A DNA stretch of 64,000 bases from Oceanobacillus iheyensis HTE831 (GCF_000011245.1 NC_004193.1:1342501-1406500); one strand, 5' to 3'; counted from the stretch's first letter, positions 51,815 through 61,525 are shown. A program made the numbers and translations. Notes: generated by a model not told the origin, from the letters alone.

Positions 51815-52813
51815 ATGGCAAATCTAACACGAGATTTCTTTATAGGTTTATCAAATAATAAGTTGTTAAACACAAATGCAAAGAAATATGGATTTCGTTT
51901 AGGTGCAGAGAAGTTTGTTGCGGGAACTAATTTTGACAGTATTATCGGAATAATCAAAGATTTGAATAGTGAGGGAATATCTTGTACACTAGATAACCTC
52001 GGAGAGTTTGTGACAGAAAAATCAGAAGCAATTGAAGCAAGAGATGATATCATCGATATGCTTTATAAGATTCATGAACAACGACTAGATTGTCATGTAT
52101 CTGTGAAATTAACTCAGCTGGGTTTGGACATTGGTGATGATTTTTGTATAAATAATATGCATGCAATTTTAAAAGTTGCAAATCGCTTTGAGATTTTTAT
52201 CAATATTGACATGGAGAAACATATCCATTATGGTAAAACATTGGAGATTCTAAATGAGCTCCGAAAAGAGTATGACAACGTCGGTACGGTAATACAATCA
52301 TATTTGTATAGTGCGGAGGACGATTTAGCCGCTTTAGAGGATGTACGAATACGTCTTGTGAAAGGTGCCTACAAAGAAGATGCATCAATTGCTTATCCAT
52401 CAAAGGAAGATATTGATCGTAATTTTATGGAACTTGCTAAAAAAAGGCTGCTAGGTAATACATTTACTTCCATTGCAACTCATGATCATAATATTATTGA
52501 GGAATTAAAATCTTTTGTTGATGAGCATAATATCTCTAGGGATATCTTTGAGTTTCAAATGCTTTATGGTTTTCGAACTGAAATGCATAATGAACTGGCA
52601 CAGGCAGGATATCATTTTTGTACGTACATTCCGTTTGGAAGCGATTGGTTTGGTTATTTCATGCGGAGGCTTGCAGAGCGACCGCAGAATATTAACTTGG
52701 TTTTAAAAGATGTTTTTTATACGAAAGGGAACAAGCTAAAAAAAGAACCAGTTATAGCTGGTGTAGCTGCTCTATCGTTGTTGATGTATGTTAATAAAAA
52801 AAGGAAAAAATAA
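51815..52813 (+). CDS. putB: Proline dehydrogenase
   Basis: This FAD enzyme oxidises proline to P5C and feeds electrons to the quinone pool. The 332-residue monofunctional PRODH barrel shows SVKLTQLGLD, FINIDMEKH, the VKGAYKE substrate segment, SIATHDHNII, FEFQMLYGFR and the C-terminal YIPFGSDWFGYFMRRLAERPQN with the Arg pair that binds proline carboxylate. A short hydrophobic C-terminal stretch (PVIAGVAALSLLMYV) and a Lys-rich end are extra and may help membrane binding. AAGGGGATAG precedes the ATG. It lies 112 bp after rocA with a palindromic element between. Confidence 0.93.
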   Translation: MANLTRDFFIGLSNNKLLNTNAKKYGFRLGAEKFVAGTNFDSIIGIIKDLNSEGISCTLDNLGEFVTEKSEAIEARDDIIDMLYKIHEQRLDCHVSVKLTQLGLDIGDDFCINNMHAILKVANRFEIFINIDMEKHIHYGKTLEILNELRKEYDNVGTVIQSYLYSAEDDLAALEDVRIRLVKGAYKEDASIAYPSKEDIDRNFMELAKKRLLGNTFTSIATHDHNIIEELKSFVDEHNISRDIFEFQMLYGFRTEMHNELAQAGYHFCTYIPFGSDWFGYFMRRLAERPQNINLVLKDVFYTKGNKLKKEPVIAGVAALSLLMYVNKKRKK

Positions 52814-53024
52814 ATTTAAGGACAATTGTATTGTTTCTGAAGGGATTGCCCTAAAGTCTCTGGTATTTCCCTTCCCTTCTTAATTCCTTCCTGTCTCAGC
52901 CTTTTTCCATCTTTAAGACAACATGTAATAACAAATCAACTTTGGATTAGTACCGAAAGTACCACAAATTCCAAGTGTGAAAGCTTGTTATATATATATT
53001 AAACAAAGACGAAAGGGAGATAGG

Positions 53025-54515
53025 ATGTCTGAATTTACGTATCAATTTATTGCTATCGGATTATACTTTTTAGTTATGATAGCTATAGGACTATATTCAT
53101 ATCGAAAAACGTCGAACTTAGACGATTATATGCTTGGAGGTAGAAGCTTAGGTCCAGTTACATCTGCACTAAGTGCTGGAGCTTCAGATATGTCGCAATG
53201 GCTACTAATGGGTCTACCAGGAGCAATTTATTTATCTGGTCTTGCAGAAGGTTGGATTGCGATAGGTTTAGCTATAGGGGCATGGTTGAATTGGTTAATT
53301 GTAGCACCAAGATTACGAACGTATACGGAAATATCTAATAACTCGATTACAATTCCAAGCTATTTAGATAATCGTTTTAAAAACAACTCGAAGATCTTAC
53401 GTATTGTTTCTGGCGCAGTTATATTAATTTACTTCACATTTTATGTTTCTTCAGGAATGGTAGCAGGTGGTGTTTTCTTTGAAAGCTCATTTAACTTTAA
53501 TTATCATTCTGGTCTTATCGTAGTAGCAGTGGTTACTATTCTTTATACATTGCTAGGAGGATTCTTAGCTGTTAGTATTACTGATGTTGTGCAAGGGACG
53601 ATGATGTTCTTGGCTCTAATTCTTGTACCGACGATGGCAATTTTCCATCTAGGAGGAGTTGGAGAGACTGTAAACTTAATCCAAGATGTGGATCCTGATT
53701 TCTTAAGCTTTTTCGCAGCGGCGTCAACAACTGGTATTATTTCTTCGCTTGCGTGGGGGCTAGGTTATTTTGGACAGCCACATATTATCGTTCGTTTCAT
53801 GGCTATTAAATCAGTAAAAGAGACCACATCTGCACGTCGTATTGGAATGGGTTGGATGATAATTTCTCTAATCGGTGCCGTAATTACTGCACTAGTTGGT
53901 GTTGCATTCTTCCATGCGAATCCAGAGTTTAACTTAGCTGATCCTGAAGCAGTATTTATTGTTCTAGGTCAAATATTATTCCATCCGTTCATTGCAGGTA
54001 TATTATTAGCTGCTGTTATTGCAGCAATTATGAGTACAGTATCTTCTCAGTTACTAGTTACCTCATCTGCACTTGTGGAAGATATTTATAAAGCAGTTTT
54101 CAAATCAGATGCTTCAGATAAAACCTATGTAATTCTAAGTAGATTAGCTGTACTTCTAATTTCATTTATAGCGATTATATTTGCTTGGCAGAAGAATGAT
54201 ACTATATTAGGACTTGTATCATTTGCATGGGCAGGATTCGGTGCTGCATTTGGTCCAGTTGTGTTACTTTCCTTATTCTGGAGAAAAACAACAGGAACCG
54301 GAGCTTTATGGGGAATGATTGTTGGTGCAATTTCAGTATTCGTATGGGGTTATTCTCCGTTAGCCGACTATCTTTATGAACTTGTTCCTGGTTTTATACT
54401 AAGTACAATTGTGATTGTTGTAGTAAGCTTACTTACGTATAAACCAAATCCAGAAGTGGAAAAAGAATTTAATGAAACTGTTAAACGTCTAAAAGAGCAT
54501 AAAAATAGATCTTGA
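53025..54515 (+). CDS. putP: Sodium/proline symporter
   Basis: This 496-residue SSS-family transporter with 13 predicted membrane helices imports proline with Na+. The PutP signature is clear: YMLGGRSLGPVTSALSAGASDMSQWLLMG at the first core helix and LAWGLGYFGQPHIIVRFMAIK in the middle, with ISTVSSQLLVTSSALVED late. I chose ATG 53025 (MSEFTYQFIAIG), preceded by AAAGGGAGATAGG; an upstream ATG at 52977 lacks a site. It belongs to the proline module with the preceding two genes. No separate -24/-12 promoter was seen in the 211-bp gap. Confidence 0.93.
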   Translation: MSEFTYQFIAIGLYFLVMIAIGLYSYRKTSNLDDYMLGGRSLGPVTSALSAGASDMSQWLLMGLPGAIYLSGLAEGWIAIGLAIGAWLNWLIVAPRLRTYTEISNNSITIPSYLDNRFKNNSKILRIVSGAVILIYFTFYVSSGMVAGGVFFESSFNFNYHSGLIVVAVVTILYTLLGGFLAVSITDVVQGTMMFLALILVPTMAIFHLGGVGETVNLIQDVDPDFLSFFAAASTTGIISSLAWGLGYFGQPHIIVRFMAIKSVKETTSARRIGMGWMIISLIGAVITALVGVAFFHANPEFNLADPEAVFIVLGQILFHPFIAGILLAAVIAAIMSTVSSQLLVTSSALVEDIYKAVFKSDASDKTYVILSRLAVLLISFIAIIFAWQKNDTILGLVSFAWAGFGAAFGPVVLLSLFWRKTTGTGALWGMIVGAISVFVWGYSPLADYLYELVPGFILSTIVIVVVSLLTYKPNPEVEKEFNETVKRLKEHKNRS

Positions 54516-54529
54516 TAATAATTTTAATT

Positions 54530-54572
54530 AAAAGGCACCCGTTATCTTTCCGAGATAACGGATGCCTTTTAT
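54530..54572 (+). terminator. Terminator of the proline utilisation module
   Basis: AAAAGGCACCCGTTATCT pairs with AGATAACGGATGCCTTTT around TTCCG; strong, with a T-run. Confidence 0.9.
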
Positions 54573-54599
54573 TGTAAGAAACTGACTCTAAAAAAATAA

Positions 54600-54930
54600 G
54601 TGGATTATCTAAGAACGCATCGTCAGAAGGTAGAAATTGTAGTCATGGATAGGAGTCCATTTTTTAAAGCAGCTGTTGTTAAGGTATTAGGTTACCCAAT
54701 TGTTATCGCTAATCGTTTTCATTTTACCCTATATATGTTATGTATTGGGCTTTAGAAAGAGTGAGAATTCGTGTACAGCGAAATTTCATGATTATGATCG
54801 GAAGAAGTGTAAACGTATGCGACATGTATTTTATAAAAAGCAATCGAAGTTAACGAAAAAGCAACAATGGTATTTAGATTGCTATTTACACATGTCACCA
54901 GATTTAAAACGCGCCCACGAGTTAAAATAA
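54600..54930 (+). mobile_element. ISL3-family transposase relic
   Basis: Fragment of the DDE domain of an ISL3-type transposase, readable in two frames: VEIVVMDRSPFFKAAVVKVLG, PIVIANRFHFTLY, then after a shift near 54755 the stretch HDYDRKKCKRMRHVFYKKQSKLTKKQQWYLD, ending SPDLKRAHELK. N- and C-terminal parts and terminal inverted repeats are missing. It is a dead remnant next to a copy of the palindromic intergenic repeat. Confidence 0.8.
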
Positions 54931-54935
54931 GCGTA

Positions 54936-55110
54936 AGAAATATAGGGAGACTCCAGTGGGAGGAAGGCCTAGTTTAGACCCCGGATTGCGTAGCAAACGG
55001 AGGCTCAACAGCCGCCTTAGGATAAGCGCAGTATATTTCTGAAGCGGGTTTCCAATACCCATTCATTCGATTTCTCTTTTGATTAAATACTTTTGTCTCA
55101 TCCCCAACAT
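54936..55110. repeat. Palindromic intergenic repeat, reverse copy
   Basis: Read on the minus strand, this begins ATGTTGGGGATGAGACAAAAG and follows the element at 1873 through AGAAATATACTGCGCTTATCC (55042-55022). It then continues with a GGAGGCTCAACAGCC/GGAAGGCC and ACTCCAGTGGGAG core common in intergenic repeats of Bacillaceae. One end arm is missing next to the transposase relic. It lies between convergent units, and the rest of 55111-55165 is featureless. Confidence 0.65.
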
Positions 55111-55165
55111 TTGACTTAGAACAACAGTACTTAACGAAAATAATCCTTCAGATTTGCTAGTACGT

Positions 55166-56803
55166 TTAACATTTTCTTTGATAAACCTTTTCTCCAGATA
55201 TAAATGTCTGAAGTACTTTTATATTTTTAATATCCATTTTATCAACTTCAAATGGGTTGTTATCAAGTACAATGAAGTCAGCAAGTTTTCCAGCTTCTAA
55301 ACTTCCGCTATTTTCTTCATCATTATTTAGTCTAGCGCCATCAATTGTCATCGTTTCAATTGCCTTTTTAACGGAGATACGTTGATTCTCTCCAAATACT
55401 TTTTGTTCCATACTTATACGATTTACTGCTGCCCAAACTGAAAACAATGGCGAGATAGGTGTGATAGGGCAATCCGAATGTAGTGTATAGAGAATTTCAC
55501 GATCGGTAGCATCTTTTAATGGATTTAGTCTTGAAGTTCGTTCAGGTCCCAAGAAATATTTATTATGGCGGTCAGCCCAATAGTAGATATGATTTATGAA
55601 AAATGATGCCGCTACATCGAGTTTTTTCATCTTATCCAAGTCTTCTTCAGTTGCAGTTTGCACATGTTCTATTCGATGTAAATGATTTTCTTTAGGTGTT
55701 ATAGATAAAATGCGTTCATATCCTTTTAAAATAGAAGAGATCGCTTGGTCTCCATTACCATGTATAGCTAAACGAAATCCTCTTTGATGGAGACTCAGGA
55801 GAATTTCTTCAAAGTGAGTTTGTTCATGAAGTAATTCACCATGTTCAAAAGGTTTCGTATAATAAGGTTCTCTTAAAGATGCGGTAAATCCCTGAATGGA
55901 ACCATCTTGAAATAATTTTGCACTATCTAACGCTGCCCAATTATTTGTTTCTCTCATAATATCATTATTTAGTTCGCTGGCATTTTTATTTTTAAAATGA
56001 GTATTTAATAAATGATATAAAATCATAAAACGCATGCGCATAGGATTTTTTGATGTTTTTACAGCCTTAATATGAGCATCGTACTCAGCTATACCTAAAT
56101 CAAGACCAACACCTGCGTCTGTACAAGTAGTAATACCTTCAGAAAGATAATCATTAGCTCCAAGCTCTATCGAATTAGCCATTTCTTCCGCGGAAGGCTT
56201 AGGAATAACTGCTTGAACTAAGTCTAAGGCAGGTAATTCATAGAGAACTCCATTTAACTCACCTGCATTATCTCTTCCTAGATGTCCACCTTGAGGATCT
56301 TTACTATCTTTATGGAGTTCTGCAATTTCTAAAGCTTTTGTATTTGCAACTGCAAAATGAACAGATGTATGACGAATTAGGATAGGAATCTCCTTTGAAA
56401 CCTGATCTAGTTCATCACGCGTAGGATGTCTATTTTCTTTTAATAATGTATTATCATAGCCCCAACCTAAGAGCCATTCATCTTCTGGTAATTCATGTAG
56501 TTTTTGTTTTAACTGATCAAGGATATCGGATATTGAGTGATTTAAAGGTGAACTACAATCAGCTTGTTTCTTAAATAGAGAATACATTAATAAATGGCTG
56601 TGTGTGTCGATAAATCCAGGCAGGATTGTCTTTCCTTTCATATCAACCACTTGTTTGGTTTCTTCGCTATTTAATTCTTCTTTTGGAGGGGAAGGAGAGT
56701 GCCAAATCTTATCTATCCTCCCAGATTTAATAGAGAATGACCCAACAACGTCATTCTCCTGATTCATCGTAAAAATTTTCGCATTTGTAATTATCGTATC
56801 CAT
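55166..56803 (-). CDS. Amidohydrolase, YtcJ-like (family 3), paralogue
   Basis: This 545-residue metal hydrolase has MDTIITNAKIFTMNQ at the start, GFIDTHSHLLMYS (metal His pair), LLGWGYDNTLL, LFQDGSIQGFTASLREPYY, LAIHGNGDQAI (metal His), HRIEHVQTA, LHSDCPITPISPLF and a C-terminal GSLEAGKLADFIVLDNNPF. The substrate is unknown. It lies 19 bp after the sodium symporter gene, so the transporter probably imports the substrate. ATG 56803 is chosen by homology; AAAGGAG is 14 bases upstream, longer than usual, so a start a few codons earlier (at ATT) is possible. Confidence 0.88.
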   Translation of the reverse strand: MDTIITNAKIFTMNQENDVVGSFSIKSGRIDKIWHSPSPPKEELNSEETKQVVDMKGKTILPGFIDTHSHLLMYSLFKKQADCSSPLNHSISDILDQLKQKLHELPEDEWLLGWGYDNTLLKENRHPTRDELDQVSKEIPILIRHTSVHFAVANTKALEIAELHKDSKDPQGGHLGRDNAGELNGVLYELPALDLVQAVIPKPSAEEMANSIELGANDYLSEGITTCTDAGVGLDLGIAEYDAHIKAVKTSKNPMRMRFMILYHLLNTHFKNKNASELNNDIMRETNNWAALDSAKLFQDGSIQGFTASLREPYYTKPFEHGELLHEQTHFEEILLSLHQRGFRLAIHGNGDQAISSILKGYERILSITPKENHLHRIEHVQTATEEDLDKMKKLDVAASFFINHIYYWADRHNKYFLGPERTSRLNPLKDATDREILYTLHSDCPITPISPLFSVWAAVNRISMEQKVFGENQRISVKKAIETMTIDGARLNNDEENSGSLEAGKLADFIVLDNNPFEVDKMDIKNIKVLQTFISGEKVYQRKC

Positions 56804-56822
56804 AGAAATAATGTTTACTCCT

Positions 56823-58265
56823 TTATTGTTCAGATTTTGTTTCTGAAGGGTTTGCGGAATTAAGGTCATTCCAATAAACTGCTCTGACTTGTTCAGAATT
56901 ATCATGTCTGGTTAATAAGCTGATTATAACTAATGTTAAAATGGATACACTGAATCCGAAAATAGTATGGTCGATATTTAAACCTAAATATGGCCATGAC
57001 AGAGTTGCGATAAGTGCACTTATCATGCTCCATATCATCCCTTTTTTAGTGACTCTTTTCCAGAACATAACTGCAAGGAATGGGAATACTAATACAGTTG
57101 CAGATAGACGCAATGCCCATTGGTATGCTGTTTCGATATTAGTAACAAAATATGCAGCAATAAGCCCCAGTAATGAGATGATAATAACGGAAATTCTTGC
57201 TGAGAACATGAGTTGTTTATTGTTAGCGTTCGGGCGTACTAGACGTTGATATAAATCCCTTGTTAGATTTGAACTGCCTTGTAAAATAAATGAAGTAGCA
57301 CCAGTCATTAAAGCAGCTAGTAAACCTATAAAAACAATACCCCCTATTGCAGGATGCAGTAATTCTGCAGTTACATATGAAAAGATTAGATCTGGATCCA
57401 TATCTGTTGGTACGAACTGTCTTGCTATTACTCCGATGGTATAAGGTAATATGGAGATTAATCCAGCAATAATGAATCCTGTAACTCCAGCTTTTTTCGC
57501 TACTTGTTCACTTTTTGAAGCAAAGATTCGTTGCCAAGTCGATTGCCAAATTATATAAAATGGACCGACTGATAATGCATAAAGTAACACACTCCCGAGT
57601 CCTTCAGCTCCTAAGGGAGATATATAATCAGCTGGTGTATTCGCTATAATATTCTCAAATCCTCCAGCGAAATTTATGCTTGAGATAGCTAGAACTATAA
57701 TTCCAATGATAACAATAATTGATTGAATTGCATCTGTAATGATAGTAGCTGGTAATCCGCCTAAGATAGTAAATGACACTATTAGAACGAATGAAAGTGC
57801 AATACCTGTATTTACATCTATTCCAAGTGCAATTGTAAAAATAGATGACATTCCGATCATTTGTAGGGCTAATGTAGGGACGGAATATATGAAAGCTGAT
57901 AAAACGGAGGGGATAATTCCTGATTTCCCACCAAAACGTTCTCCAAATAAATCGGCGATAGTGTACAGTCGCTGACGTCTAAGTGGGCCAGCAAAAGCTA
58001 CAATGAGTAAGAGGCAGAAGAGAATCCCAGGTAAAGCAAATTTAAAATAGCCTGAGAGTCCGACAGTAAATCCCATGCCAACCCAACCTATAAACACAGC
58101 GGCTCCACACCATGTACTAATAATTGTACCAACAATTGGCCAGAAATTAGTATTCCAACCACCAATTAAATATTCATCGTACGTCTTTACTTTAAAAAAA
58201 TAATAAATTCCCATGGATAACATGAGAATAAAATATAAACCTATATAACTAATATACCAAGTCAT
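56823..58265 (-). CDS. Sodium:solute symporter (SSS family)
   Basis: This 480-residue transporter has about 13 membrane helices. It starts WYISYIGLYFILMLSMGIYYF, with DEYLIGGWNTNFWPIVGTIISTWCGAAVFIG (core helix 1) and LAALMTGATSFILQGSSNLTRDLYQR late in the protein. It belongs to the SSS family but not to the PutP subgroup (the ASDMSQW motif is absent). Together with the downstream amidohydrolase it forms a two-gene uptake-and-hydrolysis operon. RBS GAAGGAGAA is before ATG 58265. Confidence 0.9.
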   Translation of the reverse strand: MTWYISYIGLYFILMLSMGIYYFFKVKTYDEYLIGGWNTNFWPIVGTIISTWCGAAVFIGWVGMGFTVGLSGYFKFALPGILFCLLLIVAFAGPLRRQRLYTIADLFGERFGGKSGIIPSVLSAFIYSVPTLALQMIGMSSIFTIALGIDVNTGIALSFVLIVSFTILGGLPATIITDAIQSIIVIIGIIVLAISSINFAGGFENIIANTPADYISPLGAEGLGSVLLYALSVGPFYIIWQSTWQRIFASKSEQVAKKAGVTGFIIAGLISILPYTIGVIARQFVPTDMDPDLIFSYVTAELLHPAIGGIVFIGLLAALMTGATSFILQGSSNLTRDLYQRLVRPNANNKQLMFSARISVIIISLLGLIAAYFVTNIETAYQWALRLSATVLVFPFLAVMFWKRVTKKGMIWSMISALIATLSWPYLGLNIDHTIFGFSVSILTLVIISLLTRHDNSEQVRAVYWNDLNSANPSETKSEQ

Positions 58266-58468
58266 ATGTGAAATTCTCCTTCATTGAATTAATCTGCATT
58301 TCTTTTGGACTAGTAAGAAAAACATATGTTGTTATTAAATCAAACCGAGAAATAGAATTCAAGCAATATTACTAGAAGATAACTTCGAAAAAGGTTACGA
58401 TAAACACAATACAAATTTTAACAATGTACTTCGTTCAGATAATAATTGATTTTAAGGAGGCGTTCATA

Positions 58469-59506
58469 ATGGCAGAGAAAAAAACATTTATAGGTTTTGC
58501 AGGCACATATACTAGAAAAACAAGTAAAGGTATTTACCGATTTTCATTAAATGTGGACTCAAAACAATTAGAGAAAGTAGAATTAGCAGCACGAGTAGAT
58601 AACCCAACGTATTTGACTATATCTGATGATCAAAAGCATCTATATTCGATCGCGCAAGAAGGAGAAATGGGTGGCGTTCAATCTTTTAACATCTCTTCAG
58701 AAGATGGAGAATTAAAGTTGATAAATGGTCAATTAGTAGAAGGGGCTCCGCCTTGTCATCTTGATGTGCATAGTGAAGTATTGGTTACTGGTAATTATCA
58801 TAAAGGGGATATAGGATTACACCATCTTGATAATGCTCAAGTAGAACAAGGTAAATTTTTAAAGCATGAAGGGGATGGCCCTCATAAAAGACAAGAAAAA
58901 CCACATGTTCATTACACAGGATTTACACCAGACGGAAGATATGTGGTTGTAGCAGATTTAGGTACAGATGAACTTGTCACTTATCGCATAGAGGATGAAT
59001 CCTTAATACATGTGAGTACCTTACATGTTGCGCCAGGAAGCGGACCGCGTCATATTGTTTTCCATCCAAATAAGTCCGTAGCCTATTTATTAACAGAATT
59101 AAGTTCAGAAGTAATTGTTCTTGATTATAATAAAGAAACAGGGCAGTTTAACCAAAAGCAAACGATAAAAGCAATTCCTGAATCTTTTAATGATACAAAT
59201 GATGCGAGTGCGATTCATATTTCTTCAGATGGTAAATTTATCTATACTGGAAATAGAGGGCACAACAGTATTGCTGTATTTTCTGTTGATGAACGTTCAG
59301 GGGAGTTAACATTGGTGGAAATTACCCCATCAGGAGGGGAATGGCCACGAGACTTCGTGTTGGATCCAACAGAACAATTTCTTATAGCATCTAATCAACA
59401 TAGTGGAAATATTGTTTTATTCGAACGCGACACTGCAACTGGGAAGTTATCACCAGCAAATAGCGAAATTGAAGTACCTGAAGTGGTGTGTGTGAAATTT
59501 TTATAG
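58469..59506 (+). CDS. pgl: Lactonase, 6-phosphogluconolactonase type (beta-propeller)
   Basis: This 345-residue cytosolic seven-bladed beta-propeller of the YkgB/Pgl family has GFAGTYTRKTSKGIYRF at the start and repeated blades with DGKFIYTGNRGHNSIAVF, PSGGEWPRDFVLDPTEQFLIASNQHSGNI and HVAPGSGPRHIVFHP. It would hydrolyse 6-phosphogluconolactone in the pentose phosphate pathway, though related sugar lactones are possible. I start at ATG 58469, after AAGGAGGCG; a longer frame begins 45 bases earlier without a site. It stands alone between promoter and terminator. Confidence 0.9.
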   Translation: MAEKKTFIGFAGTYTRKTSKGIYRFSLNVDSKQLEKVELAARVDNPTYLTISDDQKHLYSIAQEGEMGGVQSFNISSEDGELKLINGQLVEGAPPCHLDVHSEVLVTGNYHKGDIGLHHLDNAQVEQGKFLKHEGDGPHKRQEKPHVHYTGFTPDGRYVVVADLGTDELVTYRIEDESLIHVSTLHVAPGSGPRHIVFHPNKSVAYLLTELSSEVIVLDYNKETGQFNQKQTIKAIPESFNDTNDASAIHISSDGKFIYTGNRGHNSIAVFSVDERSGELTLVEITPSGGEWPRDFVLDPTEQFLIASNQHSGNIVLFERDTATGKLSPANSEIEVPEVVCVKFL

Positions 59507-59526
59507 TTTAATTTAAATAATCTACT

Positions 59527-59580
59527 AAAATTAGTGGGTAAGATCATCGACGGATGATTTTGCCCACTATTTTGCTTTTT
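59527..59580 (+). terminator. Terminator of the lactonase gene
   Basis: AGTGGGTAAGATCATC pairs with GATGATTTTGCCCACT around GACG, followed by ATTTTGCTTTTT. Confidence 0.9.
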
Positions 59581-59757
59581 AGGAGTAAAGTAAGAGGTGA
59601 AAGAGAAGCGGAAATATTAACGTTATATCTCGTATATATATGGAGTTGAAGTAAGATGAAGAATGTTGGAGATCAATATCTATTAGCCTTTTAAACTTAC
59701 TCACGATATTTTTGTATTTGTTATCTTCTGAAAAAACATGTAAATCAGTCTTTTACC

Positions 59758-59766
59758 TGCTATAAT
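59758..59766 (+). promoter_or_regulatory. Extended -10 promoter of rocB
   Basis: TGCTATAAT (59758-59766) is a TGn-extended -10 box; no good -35 box is seen 17 bases upstream, as is common for extended -10 promoters. It lies 38 bp before the rocB start. Confidence 0.45.
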
Positions 59767-59803
59767 AATACGTATAGAAACAAGGGTAAAAGGGGGATTT
59801 TAT

Positions 59804-61411
59804 ATGACGAAATTACAATGGAATAGCCCTAGTCAGTTAAGGACTTTGTTAAATGAGTTAGTAGGTTGGAAAAGTATAACGTTGTCTGAAGGAGAACGTC
59901 AATTTCCGATGAAACTTTATGCGAAGTTACAGGATTTAGATTATTTTCATCAATATCCAGATCGTTTGTCTTTGCATGAAGCAGATGAACGTAGAAAATT
60001 ATTAACTGCTGTCTATAAGCATCCAGATGCTACACAAACGATTTGTCTTATTAGTCATTTTGACACTGTGAATACAGAAGAATACGGATCTATGGAACCG
60101 CTTGCTACACAACCCGAAGAACTTACTAAATTGTATATGGAAAATAAAGAAGAGTTACCGTTTGAGATTCATCAAGATTTGGAATCGGAAGCTTTTTTAT
60201 TTGGTAGGGGAACCATGGATATGAAGATGGGGCTAGTGATGCATATGAGCTTGATTGAGCAAGCGAGTATAGAAGAGTGGCCGATTAATCTTGTACTATT
60301 AACAGTTCCAGATGAAGAGGTAAATTCATCCGGGATGCGTTATGCAGTACCTGTGTTGGTTGAGTTACAGAAAAAATTTGGTTTTACATACACATTATTT
60401 TTAAATAGTGAGCCGACGTTTCGACAAGAGCCAACAGATAATTCGCATTATATTTATACGGGTACTATAGGGAAGGTGCTGGCAGCTGCTTTATTTTATG
60501 GTAAGGAGACACATGCTGGGGAGCCGTTAAGTGGTATGACTTCGCCTTTTATGGCTTCATATTTGACGCAAGAAATGGAGTGGAATGCTAAATTTAAAGA
60601 AATGGTAAGAGGTGAGTCTACACCATTGCCAGTCACGTTACAACAAACCGATCTGCGTTTACGTTATTCGACCCAGACACCATATCGTTCTTCTGCGCTA
60701 TATAATTTATTTTTAATGGAACGAAGTACGAAGGAAGCTTTTGACTTATTTGAGGAAGTTGCGACCGATGCTGCAAACAAGTGTACAGAAGCCTATAATG
60801 AAGTTTGTAGGCAACAAGTAGTGCCACCAATAGGAAAGGTAAAAGTAATTCGCTATAAGGATTTATTAGAATATGCGACAGATAAATTAGGTGAATCTAT
60901 CATTCAAGAGATTAAAGCCGATATTTATTATAATGATGAATGGGATGATAGAGAAAAATCACTTCGAATTACGGATCAATTAATGATTCGTTGTCAAGAA
61001 TTGGCACCAGCGATGATCATCTTATTTGCACCACCGTATTATCCGGCTGTTAACTCATCTGACAATAGTTTAGTAAAAGAATGTACGGCATTTTTAACCA
61101 AAAAAGCAAAAGAAGATTTTCAATTGGATATTAAACAGATTCATTATTTAAATGGTATTTGTGATTTAAGTTATGTGAATTATTCGGAAGACCTTTCTGG
61201 ATGGGATGAATATGAACAAAACACACCTGTTTGGGGAGATACGTACCATCTTCCTTTTGATGAGATGAGTCAGCTACGAGCACCAGTAATTAATGTAGGT
61301 CCATTTGGGTATGATGCACATAAACGTACGGAAAGATTACACATTGTTAATGCGTTCGAACAGTTCCCGAAGATGCTCAGAGAATTAGTAGGGTATATAT
61401 CAAATAAATAA
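59804..61411 (+). CDS. rocB: RocB-type M20 metallopeptidase, arginine utilisation
   Basis: This 535-residue cytosolic protein of the M20/M25/M40 family matches RocB in length. Zinc-site motifs are SHFDTVN (His and Asp), GRGTMDMKMGL (bridging Asp) and VPDEEVNSSGM (Glu pair). A GKVLAAALFYGKETHAGEPLSGM segment marks the dimer/lid region. RocB is encoded with RocA and RocC in B. subtilis arginine degradation; its exact reaction is not proved. AAAGGGGGA precedes the ATG. It is separated from the proline module by about 5 kb of other genes. Confidence 0.9.
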   Translation: MTKLQWNSPSQLRTLLNELVGWKSITLSEGERQFPMKLYAKLQDLDYFHQYPDRLSLHEADERRKLLTAVYKHPDATQTICLISHFDTVNTEEYGSMEPLATQPEELTKLYMENKEELPFEIHQDLESEAFLFGRGTMDMKMGLVMHMSLIEQASIEEWPINLVLLTVPDEEVNSSGMRYAVPVLVELQKKFGFTYTLFLNSEPTFRQEPTDNSHYIYTGTIGKVLAAALFYGKETHAGEPLSGMTSPFMASYLTQEMEWNAKFKEMVRGESTPLPVTLQQTDLRLRYSTQTPYRSSALYNLFLMERSTKEAFDLFEEVATDAANKCTEAYNEVCRQQVVPPIGKVKVIRYKDLLEYATDKLGESIIQEIKADIYYNDEWDDREKSLRITDQLMIRCQELAPAMIILFAPPYYPAVNSSDNSLVKECTAFLTKKAKEDFQLDIKQIHYLNGICDLSYVNYSEDLSGWDEYEQNTPVWGDTYHLPFDEMSQLRAPVINVGPFGYDAHKRTERLHIVNAFEQFPKMLRELVGYISNK

Positions 61412-61525
61412 CGTATGAAAACCTTAAATGAGTTAAATAATCGTGCAATTGCTGCCGCAGTCGTTTTTTAGTCATGTTAAGTTAAATTGTTGTCTTTGGA
61501 ACTTTGATTCATCCATATTGAAAAT

